A program made the position numbers and the translations under genes. From Pezicula radicicola (Eukaryota; Ascomycota; Leotiomycetes; Helotiales; Dermateaceae), in the NCBI GenBank assembly GCA_003008705.1, contig PDUO01000025.1, forward strand, positions 251,709 through 315,708: 64,000 bases of DNA, given 5' to 3'. Under the pieces are notes generated by a model. It was not told where the DNA came from. It was given only the letters and a program-made list of their open reading frames with translations, and made no database searches. Positions 45,961 to 57,116 of the stretch are shown piece by piece. The first letter of the stretch is position 1; every line of letters begins with the position of its first letter.

Positions 45961-46640
45961 GGATTGTTCGGCCGATTTGACTAATAAATCAATAACTAAA
46001 CGACAACATTACTAAAATTAATGCTTCTTTTCTTATATTATATTGAAGTTTATAGTCCATTTAGTATTTTGTTCTTCAACAACATCAAATATGAAAATTG
46101 TGAAGTCTTCGCAGTGGTCTCCAAGTCGCAGTTCTTGCCTAAAATGATACGATTCTCTACTAACCTGAACTGATGTAGGAAACTAGTGGAAAGTATACTT
46201 AGCGAGTGGGTATGTAAGTCTTCGATTGACGAAGGAGTCAGATGTAAAGTAGACAACAAAACATTAAAGATCCCATCAATTTTGTTGAATAAAATCAGTA
46301 CCATAACACCTTCCAAATCACACCATGTCTTCTCCAATGGCGCCTTCCATCCCCACTACACCTTCCAGCTCGAAGCCCGACTCCAGATGGAGAAGCTGCA
46401 CCAGGGACCATAGCCAGTAAGACATTTCATTTCCTGACCTAGTTCAGACCTGTTACGTAGACGGCTATTACGTAGAGCACAGTTCACTGTTTCGAATCTT
46501 AATGTAATGTTATGCTACCCAGATCGGTTAGATCACTATCCATTTACGTACTTCCTGAAACCTCTGTGTGCCGTAGTCGGATCCTATTCAATCTTATTCC
46601 ATCTTTACGTAATTATCCAAGACGGTTATAGCAATAGCGA

Positions 46641-46730
46641 GTAACTCACTTGTCTTGAGTAACTCTTTTGATTTAAGTAGCTCACTTGATTTGAATAACT
46701 AACTTATTTGAGCAACTGATTTGATTTCGG
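46641..46730. repeat. 18-bp minisatellite array, five units
   Basis: Five tandem units of 17-18 nt: GAGTAACTCACTTGTCTT, GAGTAACTCTTTTGATTT, AAGTAGCTCACTTGATTT, GAATAACTAACTTATTT, GAGCAACTGATTTGATTT. Same consensus as in the NLR introns. Confidence 0.85.
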
Positions 46731-48242
46731 TATTTGAGCTGAAGTTTGATTTTTAACCGCCATGTTGGAGTTCGATTAATGCTCTCTCTTCGCTAACTCT
46801 CTGGAGATAACAGCAGATAGGTTGGACTTCACTAATCGAGGTCCTGTGTGATTTTTCCTTACTTGTGAAAGTGCAATCTTGCTCTTCTTAAGTTACACAC
46901 AAAAGGCTAATTCCCTTCTTCGAATCAGATACATAAATCATTTGCTACTCCACGACAATAATGAAGTTTCTAACAGTCTACCTTGAAACGATAGGAGATA
47001 ACAAGACTTGACATTGCTTGACATAGAATATGGAACGATACTGCTTTGGGCCATCCTTGGAGTATATATAGGAACCCTTCTAACCCATGTTGGGCTGGAA
47101 AATTAGGAAGTACACTGTAGTGGGCCGTGACTGCTTGTAACCACGTGATACTTTTGTAATATATAGCTCCTGCATGAAGCTAAAGCAATGAATGTCCTTA
47201 AAGAGTAAGAATCTTGCAAGTGATAGAAATCAGGGGGCATGAATCAGCGTCCGTAAGGTACAGTAGGTGGTAGAGCATATATGGTCATGTGACTATGTAA
47301 CAACTTCGGGGATCCTAGCAATTCCCAGAAACCTAGAGCGCTGCCAACCAAGCCTTTTGACGATACCTTATGGTTATGCTTAAAGCTATTTTTGATACCT
47401 TTAGGTTGTTGCTGCTGCAATGCTGCCTTCAGCCACTTTTGGTTGACGACGACGAAGGTCAGCAGCGGCAGCTCAAGCGTTGCGCCGCAAAGTGGCTATG
47501 CACCGCTCAGTCGCAAATGAGCAATTTTAGCTGACAAGAGGTTATTCCGAGTCCTCAGCTCGTCATTCACAGGTTATCTCGTTTGTCAAACTCTATGTAC
47601 GAATGACAGCGGATGACTCCAGGAGTATTAAGGATGGGTGCTGCGGCAAGATGTCTTGTTTTAGCTTGTACCCTTTGGAGTTCGCAAATCGTAGAAAAGT
47701 ACCATTCGTGCCTTTCACGACTTACACGCCTTACACGCCTTACACGCCTTTCTTTTTCAAGACTAGAATGAGCTTTAGTAGCCACATAGCTGGCTATCAG
47801 CATCAGCTGCGGTCGATCCGGCAATACCTCGAGGAACATCACAGGGGCATAGCCTCCCCTGCAGACTCCGTATTACAGGCGAATTGTCGCCTTCAGATTG
47901 ATTCCACCTTCTCCTGATCGTCCTAAATTTTAAGCACAGGTCAAGCCAAAATGAGATGCTCGTCATGATCACTGTTTCTCACAGGATTCCTGACCAATGA
48001 TCTCTATTGTTATCGTCGTAGGTGGAGATGATGTGTTCCGAGGACCCTTCGGGTAGTTTTAACCTCATCTCAGCCTCCCCAGGGGGAAATGAAGGAGAGC
48101 ATAAAAGAGAACATTCCCTACTTTGCTATTCACGCATTCACTTCAATTCATCTCAAGACAATTCATAGACATTAATATATTCCTCTAAAACACTTTCAAA
48201 CATTCCAACCTCTTTCCAATACACAAACCCAACAACGCAAAC

Positions 48243-48813
48243 ATGCAACTCCAGAACGTTCTCGTCTTGGCTCTCGCCTCCTTCGCTGCTGTAAGTACCA
48301 TACATAGCTCTCCAAGCTCATTCTTCTATTCAAGAATCGATCGCTGACCCAACATAGGCCTCTCCAGCACCAGCAGAAAAGCGCCAGGACCTTAGCGACC
48401 TAACCTCAGCTCTCGGTGACATTATCGCAACCGTAACCTCAGATGGTGGCGCATTAGCCACCTCTCTAGCCTCTGACTTCACATCCGCTACTGGAGCCGC
48501 AGGATCGGCAGGGTCATCCATTTTCAACTCTGTCAGTTCGCAGGTCAGCTCCGCGACCGCAGCTGCTGGCAGTAGTTTAGCTTCTCTAGAATCCTCCATC
48601 AGCAGCCGCGTTAGCTCTGGTATCAGCTCTGTATCGAGCAGAGTCAGTGCTGCCACAGCTACCGGAACTACTACAAAGACCTCGAGTAGTGGTACCGCAA
48701 CTGGAGCTTCTGCATCTACATCTACCAGCACTGGTGGTGCCGCCAAGGCTATGCAAACTGGTGCTATTGGTGCCATGCTTGGTGGAGCTGTGCTTTTCGC
48801 TGCTGCTTTGTAA
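48243..48813 (+). CDS. Small Ser/Ala/Thr-rich GPI-anchored-type cell-wall protein (2 exons)
   Basis: Exons 48243-48290 and 48358-48813 (67-nt intron) give 167 residues. The signal peptide is MQLQNVLVLALASFAAASPAPA, followed directly by EKR, a Kex2-type processing site. The mature part is low complexity in Ser, Ala, Thr and Gly (SSISSRVSSGISSVSS, TSTSTGGAAK), which fits heavy O-glycosylation. The C-terminus, MQTGAIGAMLGGAVLFAAAL, is a hydrophobic tail with small residues upstream, as for GPI attachment. It has no catalytic domain, and Cys are absent. The long minus-strand frame across it (48330-48776) is a shadow caused by codon bias. Abundant wall proteins of this type are common in filamentous fungi. 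The CT-rich, CAA-rich leader before the ATG suggests strong expression. Confidence 0.88.
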
Positions 48814-49468
48814 GCAAGCTTCGGGGGGATAGTAGAGTTAATGAATCAATGGGAGAGTGGAACGCATTATGTATTGGAGTATGGTACTTTAACAGCGATC
48901 TTTGGGATTGGGATATTTGATTCACCGAAATATGGATAGATCTGTGATACAGTCCACAATATTCAAAACAAAAAATCAACAATTCACTTCTAGACTTTTA
49001 GTATTTAAACTGGTCCCATATAATAAAACTCTGCAGCCATGCCCTGCAGTAAGTGCAGCAAAATACCACTCAGAACAGCTTCGAAATACGTTAGAGATTG
49101 CTTAATTTAGTTAAGTTCTTCGTAGCGTTAAATGCTAACCATAATCAAACTAGTCAAATTGATGTCTGGCACAGTTCCTTGGATTTTAGGGCGTCAAATT
49201 TCAATCCTGGGAGTTAGTGCATTTACTTTTTTTTGCTGGGTACGTTACACGTGACCGACCGACATATTAAAAAGATGAGATGGACGCTGAAAGTTCTGAA
49301 ATTGCGACATGCAACAAAAATCTCTTCAAAATCCCAAATCACATGATTTATAATTCCGCTTATTATATTGACCAATCACAGCAAAGGTAGCAGCGTCTCC
49401 TATTACCTCGGCTTCTCTTCAAACCACTCTGCTTGTACAACCTCAGTCGTCAAACAACTACGACCATC
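48814..49468. other. Intergenic region
   Basis: Terminator side of the wall-protein gene and promoter side of the Nudix gene; an ACACGTGACC (E-box-like) word lies near 49247. No gene is seen. Confidence 0.35.
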
Positions 49469-50226
49469 ATGAAGTTACAATCCAATATCAACCCCACCAT
49501 CATCAATCGATCGGTTACATCGGTTCTTCGCTCCAAAGTGCGTGTCACGTGTATCAGAAGCTTCTCAACTTCAAATCCATCCATGTCATCTTCAACATCA
49601 AACACCGTAAAAGTAGGAGTCGGAATTTTTGTTTTCAAAGCTACCGGAGACTCCTTTATAACAGGTCGAAGAGCAGGGAAAACTAGTGTAGGACAAGGAA
49701 CATGGGCGCTTCCAGGTGGTCATCTTGAGTTTGGTGAATCTGTAAGTCTTTTCCCCCTTTTTGGCATCCTCATTTTTTGAATGAATATCACGTGTTCTGA
49801 TTTATGTGATTTGAATAGTTCGAGGAATGTGCTGAGAGAGAGGTATTAGAAGAGACTGGATTGAAAATTAAAGATGTGAGGTTTTTAACGGCTATGAATA
49901 ATGTTATGAGGGATAAAGATAAGGGAAGTCATTATGTTACTATTTTTATGAGGGCTAGTGTTCAGGATGAAGATGCTGAACCTGAGGTTAGTTATCTGTT
50001 TTCTTGTTTACATCCTCGAAGATCTTCGTATATGGCAAGATATTGACTGGTATAGGTACTGGAGCCTGAAAAATGTGAGGGTTGGGAATGGACGACTTGG
50101 GATCAGATGAAGAAGTATTATGAGTTACAAGTTGAAGGAGAGAAGACGGGGGATTTTAAGGGGAGGAAATTGTTTTCGCCGTGGGGTGGATTATTTGAGA
50201 AGATGCCTGGGTGGAAGCCGGAGTAA
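49469..50226 (+). CDS. Nudix hydrolase (3 exons), possible dual targeting
   Basis: Exons 49469-49741, 49819-49986 and 50056-50226 give 612 nt, 203 residues. The Nudix box is complete: [23 protein letters not shown] matches G-x5-E-x7-REUxEExGU and binds the catalytic metal. It is split by intron 1 right after GES. The upstream VKVGVGIFVFKATGDSFITGRR and ALPGG and the downstream CEGWEWTTWDQM suit a MutT/NUDT15-like nucleotide or ADP-sugar pyrophosphatase. The first 38 residues are Arg/Ser/Thr-rich (SKVRVTCIRSFSTSNP) and resemble a mitochondrial presequence. The internal Met (MSSSTSNTVKVG) would make a cytosolic form. Both starts are plausible. Confidence 0.92.
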
Positions 50227-50754
50227 ATTAATTTGAGTAGCATAGTCTTGTTCATGAGATGAATGGTTGTGGTATCCGACCAACAAAGCTCAATATATCT
50301 CATAATGATAATGAGCTAGAAGATTAAGGGTAGTAAGTAGGCTGGTAAAAGTCCAGCGAGTTTAGTGTGACAAGTAGCCTCACTAAATAATTAGAGGCTA
50401 GTTCAGCGGTGCTATTTTAGGCACAATAACCAGCTAGAGTCAAGCTTAGTTGCTGTTCTAAATTATATAGTACTAGAGAATCATCGTTTCAAACTTTTCT
50501 CGGTCGTAATAAGCCGAATTGAAGAACGGACTGGGAAATACTCACCTTAAGATTTATTGTCGTTTGAACTGAGTTGACTTTTCTAACATATAGGGGCCAT
50601 GGGAATATTCTACAAGATTGAGACTGCAGACAGCTAAACCCACATCATCGCCTCGTTCAACACAACGTAGCAAAACAAGAGACTGCTTCTACAACCGCAC
50701 CGAAAACAGCCGGAGGTATATACTACCCTCAACCCGAAACTGACCATAACCAAG
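50227..50754. other. Intergenic region
   Basis: AT-leaning, no gene recognised. It probably holds the promoter of the first DUF7587-like gene. Confidence 0.35.
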
Positions 50755-52162
50755 ATGGGTGTTACAGTTGAAGCCCACCCAGCACGGTGGAAGACCGATA
50801 ATCGTAGAGGCGTGTCAAAAGCTGCCAACTTTGAACCCCAGGTCGACCCATTTTGGCAAACCAAGCAAGGTAGAACCCTAGAAGGTAAGATATCTCATGT
50901 GAATTAACTCCAGTTCACACTTGTTAACAACGATCGTACTAACATATGAACTGCTCTCTCCAGCTAGTAGCAAAACAGTTCCGAGATACCTCTTTCGGGT
51001 ATATAATGAATACTCAGGAGGCGGAGATCCTGGTCTCAATTCAACCAAAGGCATAGTTCCGCATGGATTTCTAAAAGGGAAAGATCACGGTCATATCAAG
51101 AACATACCATTACATGAGTTAAAACACATGGTCGATGCGCATTTGAGAGGCGACTCGAGTATCCTATCTGAGTTCTCATCATGGGCATCCTCCCTTCCGC
51201 TTGTGCTTCAATTAGGCGTCAGAAAAAGCAACACTGATAGTTTTTTTGGTCCCGGAACCCACATATGCGTACTGGATACCTTTCGAGTTAAAAAAGTTGC
51301 AATCTTTCATGTCAGCTCCATGACCAAAGCGGGCTTGATTACATACACTTGCTCATTTGAATATTTGGCCCATGGGGTTGTTAATGGGGAAGGCTTTAAG
51401 GCTGTTCCATTATCCGTACTTCTGAAACAAGACCTGCTTAAATGGGTTCCAGAGGTAAATCTTTCCAAGGAAAAGGGATCGTTTGTAGACGGATTGAGTT
51501 GGTGGTGCCATAATACTCCTGGATTCAAATATGGGAAAGACCGTCGTAACACCTTCCCCTTCGAATCAGACGAAGCAAAAGCACTAAAAAGACTCGCCGC
51601 TGTTTTTGGGAAAGATTTCATCTTACCCGTTTTTGCAGCTCTCGTTACCATAAAGCGTCGTAAGCTGTGCCGTGACGTACTCGACTGGGAGGACAGTATA
51701 AAAATATTCGAAGCTCTTCAAGATGTTGAAATACCACTAGAAGAAAGGGGCACTGTTTCGCTCTATGTTGAGGGTGTGTTTACCAAAAACTACCCACACA
51801 TTGCACAGATGGGCCTTTTATTGAAAAGGGTGGAGGAAATGATGAGAATTCAGGAGTCTCAAGAATTCAAACAAGCTCGACACTCTTCACCAGACATGAA
51901 TCTATACGCCAAACAATCAGCTTTGCGGTTAAAGGAAACAGCAATTTTTGATAAGAAAAAGCTTCTCGAGGTAACTCGGGAGATTATCATTCGTTCTAAA
52001 CTTCACTACGGAAAAATAAATGACCAACTACTATATGCGGAGGCATTAGCTTCTCAACTTAACAACAGCCTTGATGAGAAAAGCTTTGATGAAGAGAGCT
52101 GTGATGAGAACTGGTTTAAAAGAGGGGTCAATTTTGCTAGAGGAAAATTTTTGACTTTCTAG
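50755..52162 (+). CDS. DUF7587-like fungal protein, copy 1 (2 exons, 442 aa), ADP-ribosyltransferase-like layout
   Basis: Exons 50755-50884 and 50964-52162 (79-nt intron). The short N-terminus has VDPFWQTKQGRTLE. The conserved region is PRYLFRVYNEYSGGG (about residues 48-62), EFSSWASSLPLVLQLGV (about 112-128), HICVLDTFRVKKVAIFHV (about 142-160) and FEYLAHGVVNGEGFKAVP (about 175-192). A second region reads AVFGKDFILPVFAALVTIKRR, followed by a Lys/Glu-rich coiled-coil-like tail. I recall this core from an uncharacterised fungal family (DUF7587), not checked here. The R in LFR, the S/T-S strand and the late FEYL-x-x-G segment follow the order of the R-S-E class of ADP-ribosyltransferases; this is an inference. 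No signal peptide, so intracellular. Paralogous to the next gene. Confidence 0.8.
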
Positions 52163-52345
52163 TGATATTTTACTAGTTTCATATACAGTAGCAGCAACTA
52201 GAGCTCAAGAAATAATGTAGACTATTAGAATTTAAACTACGCTAACATTCCTACTTAAACTGAGCTCTTTTCCCCATAAATTATTCCTGCCAAGCTCAAA
52301 AATCATTCAATACTTTCTAAATATCTTCATCAAACCACACAAATT

Positions 52346-53528
52346 ATGGCTACGAGTATCTGCCCGGTCGATCCGTTCTGGAAGACCAAGAAAGGGAGAG
52401 AACTAGAGGGTAAGTTTCCCAAAACTCATATTTAGCTATTTGGCAGACTAACATTACCAACAAATAGCCAGCAGGAAAAAGGTACCTCGATTCCTCTTTC
52501 GATATTATACTACAAAATCGGGAGGTGGAAACCCTAGCCTCAATTCACCCAATGCTATAATTCCGCATGCCTTTTTAAATGGAGCCGGACACAAAGATAT
52601 CACACAAATCCCATTTCCAACACTAGCCTACATGACACACTCACACCTAACCTATTATCAATCTTGTAAGAAAGGAGGACATAACAACACCGTTATTACT
52701 GAATACTCTTCTTGGACATCCTCAATTCCTCTTGTCTTACAAGCTGGACTAGCGGCGGAGAAGAATGGCGTGCCGACTTACATCTGTATAATTGATAGGT
52801 ACAGGATCGAGAATGTTAAGATTTTTCACGTCAAATCTCTATACGATGCAGATATAATCCAGGGGATCTGGCCTTGGGAATACCTCGTTCATGGAATCAT
52901 TAAAGGAGAAGGTCTCAAAGTCGTTCCAATCTCACAGCTTGTTAAAGCAGACATACGGAACTGGATACCGGAGGTAGAGCTTTCGAAATCATTTTTCATG
53001 TCAGATGGGCGTTCGTGGTGGGCATCCGCAACTCCTGGTTTTCGAGCGGGTTACGATTTACGCCAACGCTTTACTTTTGATTATAACGAGGCAATGGCTC
53101 TGAGAAATATAGCGGCACTTTTTGGTGAAGAGTTTACGCTACCTGTGTTTGCTGCTCTTCTCACTATAAAACGTCGAGTTCTCACTTACAATACGATCCC
53201 TCAAAGTGATATAATGATGTTGTTAAGTATTCTAGAAGGAGTCACACTACCGCGCGACTACGGGAAGGGAAGAACTGGACTTGCTGTTAATGGGATATAT
53301 ACTAACGGCTACCCACATATCAAACAAATGAACATTGTTTTGAAAGAATTTGAAGGACTAGAAGCACTTCGAAAAAGGAGCTTACAGCGACACCTAACTG
53401 AAAGGGAAAAAAGAGAAACTACAGAACCTAACCCAAACATGGGAGTCAAGGAAATCAAGTCTGCGAGAAATCTACTGCAAGACAAATATGATAAATTCTC
53501 CCAGCTTCTTCAAAAAGTCCGCAGATAG
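52346..53528 (+). CDS. DUF7587-like fungal protein, copy 2 (2 exons, 374 aa)
   Basis: Exons 52346-52409 and 52468-53528 (58-nt intron at the same codon as in copy 1, after LE). It starts MATSICPVDPFWKTKKGRELE, 183 nt after the first copy's stop. The same blocks appear: PRFLFRYYTTKSGGG, EYSSWTSSIPLVLQAGL, YICIIDRYRIENVKIFHV, WEYLVHGIIKGEGLKVVP, then SWWASATPGFRAG, NIAALFGEEFTLPVFAALLTIKRR and GYPHIKQMNIVLKEFE, with a basic, probably helical C-terminus. The copies share intron position and all motifs but diverge widely elsewhere, so the tandem duplication is old. No Cys or membrane signature. Function unknown; the position beyond the NLR/HET pair suggests a role in the same locus, unproven. Confidence 0.8.
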
Positions 53529-54520
53529 TTAGAAGTAGTTGTTTTTAGGGATAATCGGTCTATATAGAACAAGTCTAAGACTTAGAACCTCCTTAAGGTA
53601 TAATCAAGTTTTCGTGGAATTGGCAAGGGATAATTACAGAGGGACGCAGATTCTTCATTACTAGCCGGTAGCGCAAGAATTTGGATTGAGATTAACTTTA
53701 TTATAAGCCTCTCTAGTACTATTTTTTTGTGTAAAGTGTTCTACGTTGTAAGATAGCTATAGCACAAAGCAAAATTTGGGTTATAATCGAGGGTTTAGTG
53801 AGCATTTCAACGCCAGAACTTTTACTGCATACCACACTGCCCAAACTGGACTGGTTCTTCTCCTCCCCTAAGCATCTGCGAGTTGAAAAGTACCTTCTAA
53901 TTCAAGCCATGAGAGACTGCAGGCGAGCTCTAACATCTCCAAAGAAGTTTCTTATTTGAATAGAAAGTACCGAGATAATTCGACTTGAAGTCTTAATAAT
54001 CAGAGCAATATACCTTGTTCTGTAGCCTAAGCTACATAATATGAGCCACACTGTTGAATTGGTCAGTTCAGCGGTCATTTGGTCAATTTTCTAATCTGCT
54101 TTGAAACTATGTTTGTCTATGTACTCAGCGATATAGATGTATTATTGTTCCTACCTACAGATATACTATATATAACGCTGCAGGCTTTGGTACTAAGAGT
54201 GTAAAGATGTTGTAACAGTTTTCAGTATATTTGACTTGGCTTCCGCACTATTGATAAACATTTCCGAACACGGCATAGCAGGTGGTGTTGTACAATCAAG
54301 CCTATCGGCGCCCACGCCTAGATTTGGTTATTTAGGCCAATAAAAGCTGTCCTCAACGCACACTTAAGTGACAGGTCAAAATGGGCTGCAGCTGAGGCTT
54401 TCGACGAGTGAGGCTGAGAATGTCACAATGATAAGCACTTAAAGTAGGGCAGCTGCCACCTCCAGGACTTTTGTTTCAGCCGCTTTATGTGATACACTAT
54501 CTTTCGCTGTACTTGAGAAA
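53529..54520. other. Intergenic region
   Basis: No gene or repeat recognised in about 1 kb. The region is AT-leaning with several TATA-like words near 54170. Confidence 0.35.
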
Positions 54521-56252
54521 ATGGCTATTTGTGCTGCACCAACAAATTGCACCATCCCCACTGATTACATAGTTTATTTTAATGCCGACCCGGATATTGA
54601 TGGTATTGGTGTATGTCTTACGTTCTCCTATGTGCTCTATTCAATTTCTAAGTCTAAAGGAAAATAGCTCACTCTCGCATAGGTAATAGCTTCATTTTAC
54701 ATCGCAGCATGGCTGATCCTAGTACTTCTTACTGTAACCTACTTTACATCCGGCCCCGACGAGTTCGATAACTTTGGATTTTCTAAGCTTGACGTTCACA
54801 CAGTCCAAAAAGCACAAGAAATTTTTCAAAAGCTTTATTCAAGACTATTCGGTCGAGACATTTATCCCAGAGCCGGATCAAAAACCACCAAAGCTTTGAA
54901 GAACTCTATTTTGATCCTAAGTGATCAGGAACTTATCATCGGAGTTTCCATTTGCATTGTTGGTTTTGGAAGGATTTGTGAGATTACTCAATATCATTTC
55001 AACATCGTTATCAATTTGGCTTTGGCTGCTTCAGTGGCACACTCGATGACATTCAGTTTTGTCCACCAATATATCGAACAGAACTGGTTCTTCCGCACCT
55101 GGAGAGCAATTGCTATGCTAATATTGGGAACTTTACTATTTGCCACGTGGACTGTCATTGGGAGCAACGACTGGCTTCTGGTCTATGGCCTACATGCACA
55201 GTGCGGATTTAAAAATCTCGGTCAATCTTTTGGCCCTCCTGCCACAACCTCGCTAGCAATTTTATACTGGTTTCTACTAAGAGCATATGCTTACAGTCTA
55301 ACGGTCATGTTTCCAAGGTTCACCAAGCTAAAATGGTTTTTGCTCGTCTTAAGCACAACCTTTTGGTTGGCAAAGCTGTGTGATATTATTCAACAAATTT
55401 GCAAGAAAGCGGCCTCCCAGGTTCGCCACTACGATGAGGTCTTGCAACTAATACCCGAACTCCCAAATTGTACATTTATTGTGCGTATCTTGAGCCATAT
55501 TCAGGCAACCGCAAGAAGAGGAATCTGGAGTCTTGTATGTGGTGTCTCTTCAGTGGTATTTGGGGTGATATACAGCATCTCCCAAGTCTGGGCATCCTTT
55601 GTGTTTATGTTGTGTTGGACAGCGTATACATTAACAGGATCCTCGCAAACCATCGCCGCATATAGAGCTACAGCTGTAGCTAATGGTATGATTGGGGATG
55701 AAAATCAATGGAGTTTTGGCCAGCAACTACCCTTGCTGATGTTAATTCTGCCTGCATTTGCAATAGCAGAGACGTTCTTCGGTAGGAAGTTGTGCTATGA
55801 ATCTTTGGTTTATATGCTAATACATAACAGAGGATAGTTCGGAAACGAATACTGTCAGTTCACGTTCTAGCTCCAAGACAGAATTACAGTCTGTCGAACC
55901 GCGTAGCATGTCAGAAACTTCCAGCATCGACTCTGGGATGGATGATCAACTACAAGAGCAATATGTTGTAAGGGGCAGAATGGATACAGAACAACAACTA
56001 GGAATAGATATCTCAGATGCTAACATTGAGCCCACAATTCTGAGCCAACCTACCAAGGAGGGAGAAACAGTTGACGAGCTTGATCCTGCTAGCCCATCTC
56101 AACGCCCAAAACCGTCATTTGTTTCAGAATTGATAAGTTATGCCGAAAGTGATCAACTTAGAGAAAATTTGTGGGCCAACAGTTGTTTCAAGTTGTCTGT
56201 TTTAATTATGTTTGCGTACTTAAGTTATATTATGATTACTTACGGAATCTAG
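54521..56252 (+). CDS. Polytopic membrane protein of unknown family (3 exons, 536 aa)
   Basis: Exons 54521-54610, 54683-55781 and 55831-56252 total 1,611 nt. The N-terminus is MAICAAPTNCTIPTDYIVYF, with Cys and a possible glycosylation site (NCT), so probably extracellular. Hydrophobic helices occur at VIASFYIAAWLILVLLTVTYF, ELIIGVSICIVGFGRI, VINLALAASVAHSMTFSF, AIAMLILGTLLFATWTVI, TSLAILYWFLLRAYAYSLTV, WFLLVLSTTFWLAKL, GIWSLVCGVSSVVFGVIYSI with VWASFVFMLCWTAYTL, and LLMLILPAFAIAETF. A Ser/Glu/Asp-rich cytosolic stretch of about 110 residues is followed by one last helix (FKLSVLIMFAYLSYIMITYG). I do not recognise a named family. Introns are standard and the frame is intact. Its neighbours are the DUF7587-like pair. 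Confidence 0.82.
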
Positions 56253-56825
56253 AGCTACGATGTATTGGAATTTTTATTCAACTTTTTCTTTCTATTCATA
56301 GCAGTGTTAAAGTTGTAACTAGCGCCGTTATATCCTGTTTCTTTCCAACTTGGTAACAAGTCGATGGCATATGTAGGATGGTTGGAGGTAGATATCTGGA
56401 TTTTCTATGCTACGCGATGGGATTTAGCGTGCGATATAATAGACACAAACCCCGGGGATATCTAATAGCAACAGAAAGATAAAACCAAAGTCATTATTAG
56501 GATTGCAAGGTATATAATAGTGCGAATAGGCTTCTCGAATATACAAAACTTCTTTAAAATTATCACTCTTAGAACCCAGCTATCCTAACATAGAGCAAGA
56601 AAAATCACCGTTTAGCCTTACCAATACACATCCTAATCCTATCATTCGGTTTAGCAGTAATCTTGCGAATTTACACCTTACAAGCCAAAAATCTACAAAC
56701 CATATCCCCTTCCCTAGCCCCTATGAAACAAAAGAGAAATCCACTTACATTGTAAAGCTCCTTATACTTGTGAGCTTGTAAAATGAGACTCGATTGTAGA
56801 AAAAGCGAGGTCCGAAGGGGGTAAA
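56253..56825. other. AT-rich intergenic region
   Basis: 3' flank of the membrane-protein gene. No gene is supported. Confidence 0.35.
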
Positions 56826-57116
56826 TTACGTGTATGCATAACCACCTAATTTCCGGCTGATATACTTAGTATCAAAAACGTTCTCAAACTCAAAAGTATT
56901 AACCGTACAATCCAGAATGAATTCTGCTTCAATATAAATAGGTTCCTACAAACAAAATCAACCTTTTATTAATGATTAGATGACAACCTGAGGGGGTATA
57001 AAGGTGGTATTTAACAGTACATACTTGAGCAATACAAGCTCTTAGACCTCCTTCAAAAGGTCGAAATACACAGATCGGAGTCTTCCATTCGAGGAATCGG
57101 TCGGGGTTGAAGATTC

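Larger units (their letters stand above)
45693..48242. other. Repeat-bearing intergenic region after the HET gene
   Basis: 2.5 kb without a convincing gene. It carries the 18-bp repeats near 45749-45775, 45911-45960 and 46641-46730 (annotated separately). A 9-bp TTACACGCC repeat occurs three times near 47727-47753. At 46325-46425 an ORF (MSSPMAPSIPTTPSSSKPD...) ends beside a GTAAG and could be the first exon of a lost gene; no continuation was found. Frames near 47567-47972 have no domain. Confidence 0.4.

Noticed and set aside
48330..48776. 148-codon minus-strand frame
   Set aside because: Shadow of the Ser/Ala/Thr-rich GPI-type gene; low complexity and no start context.
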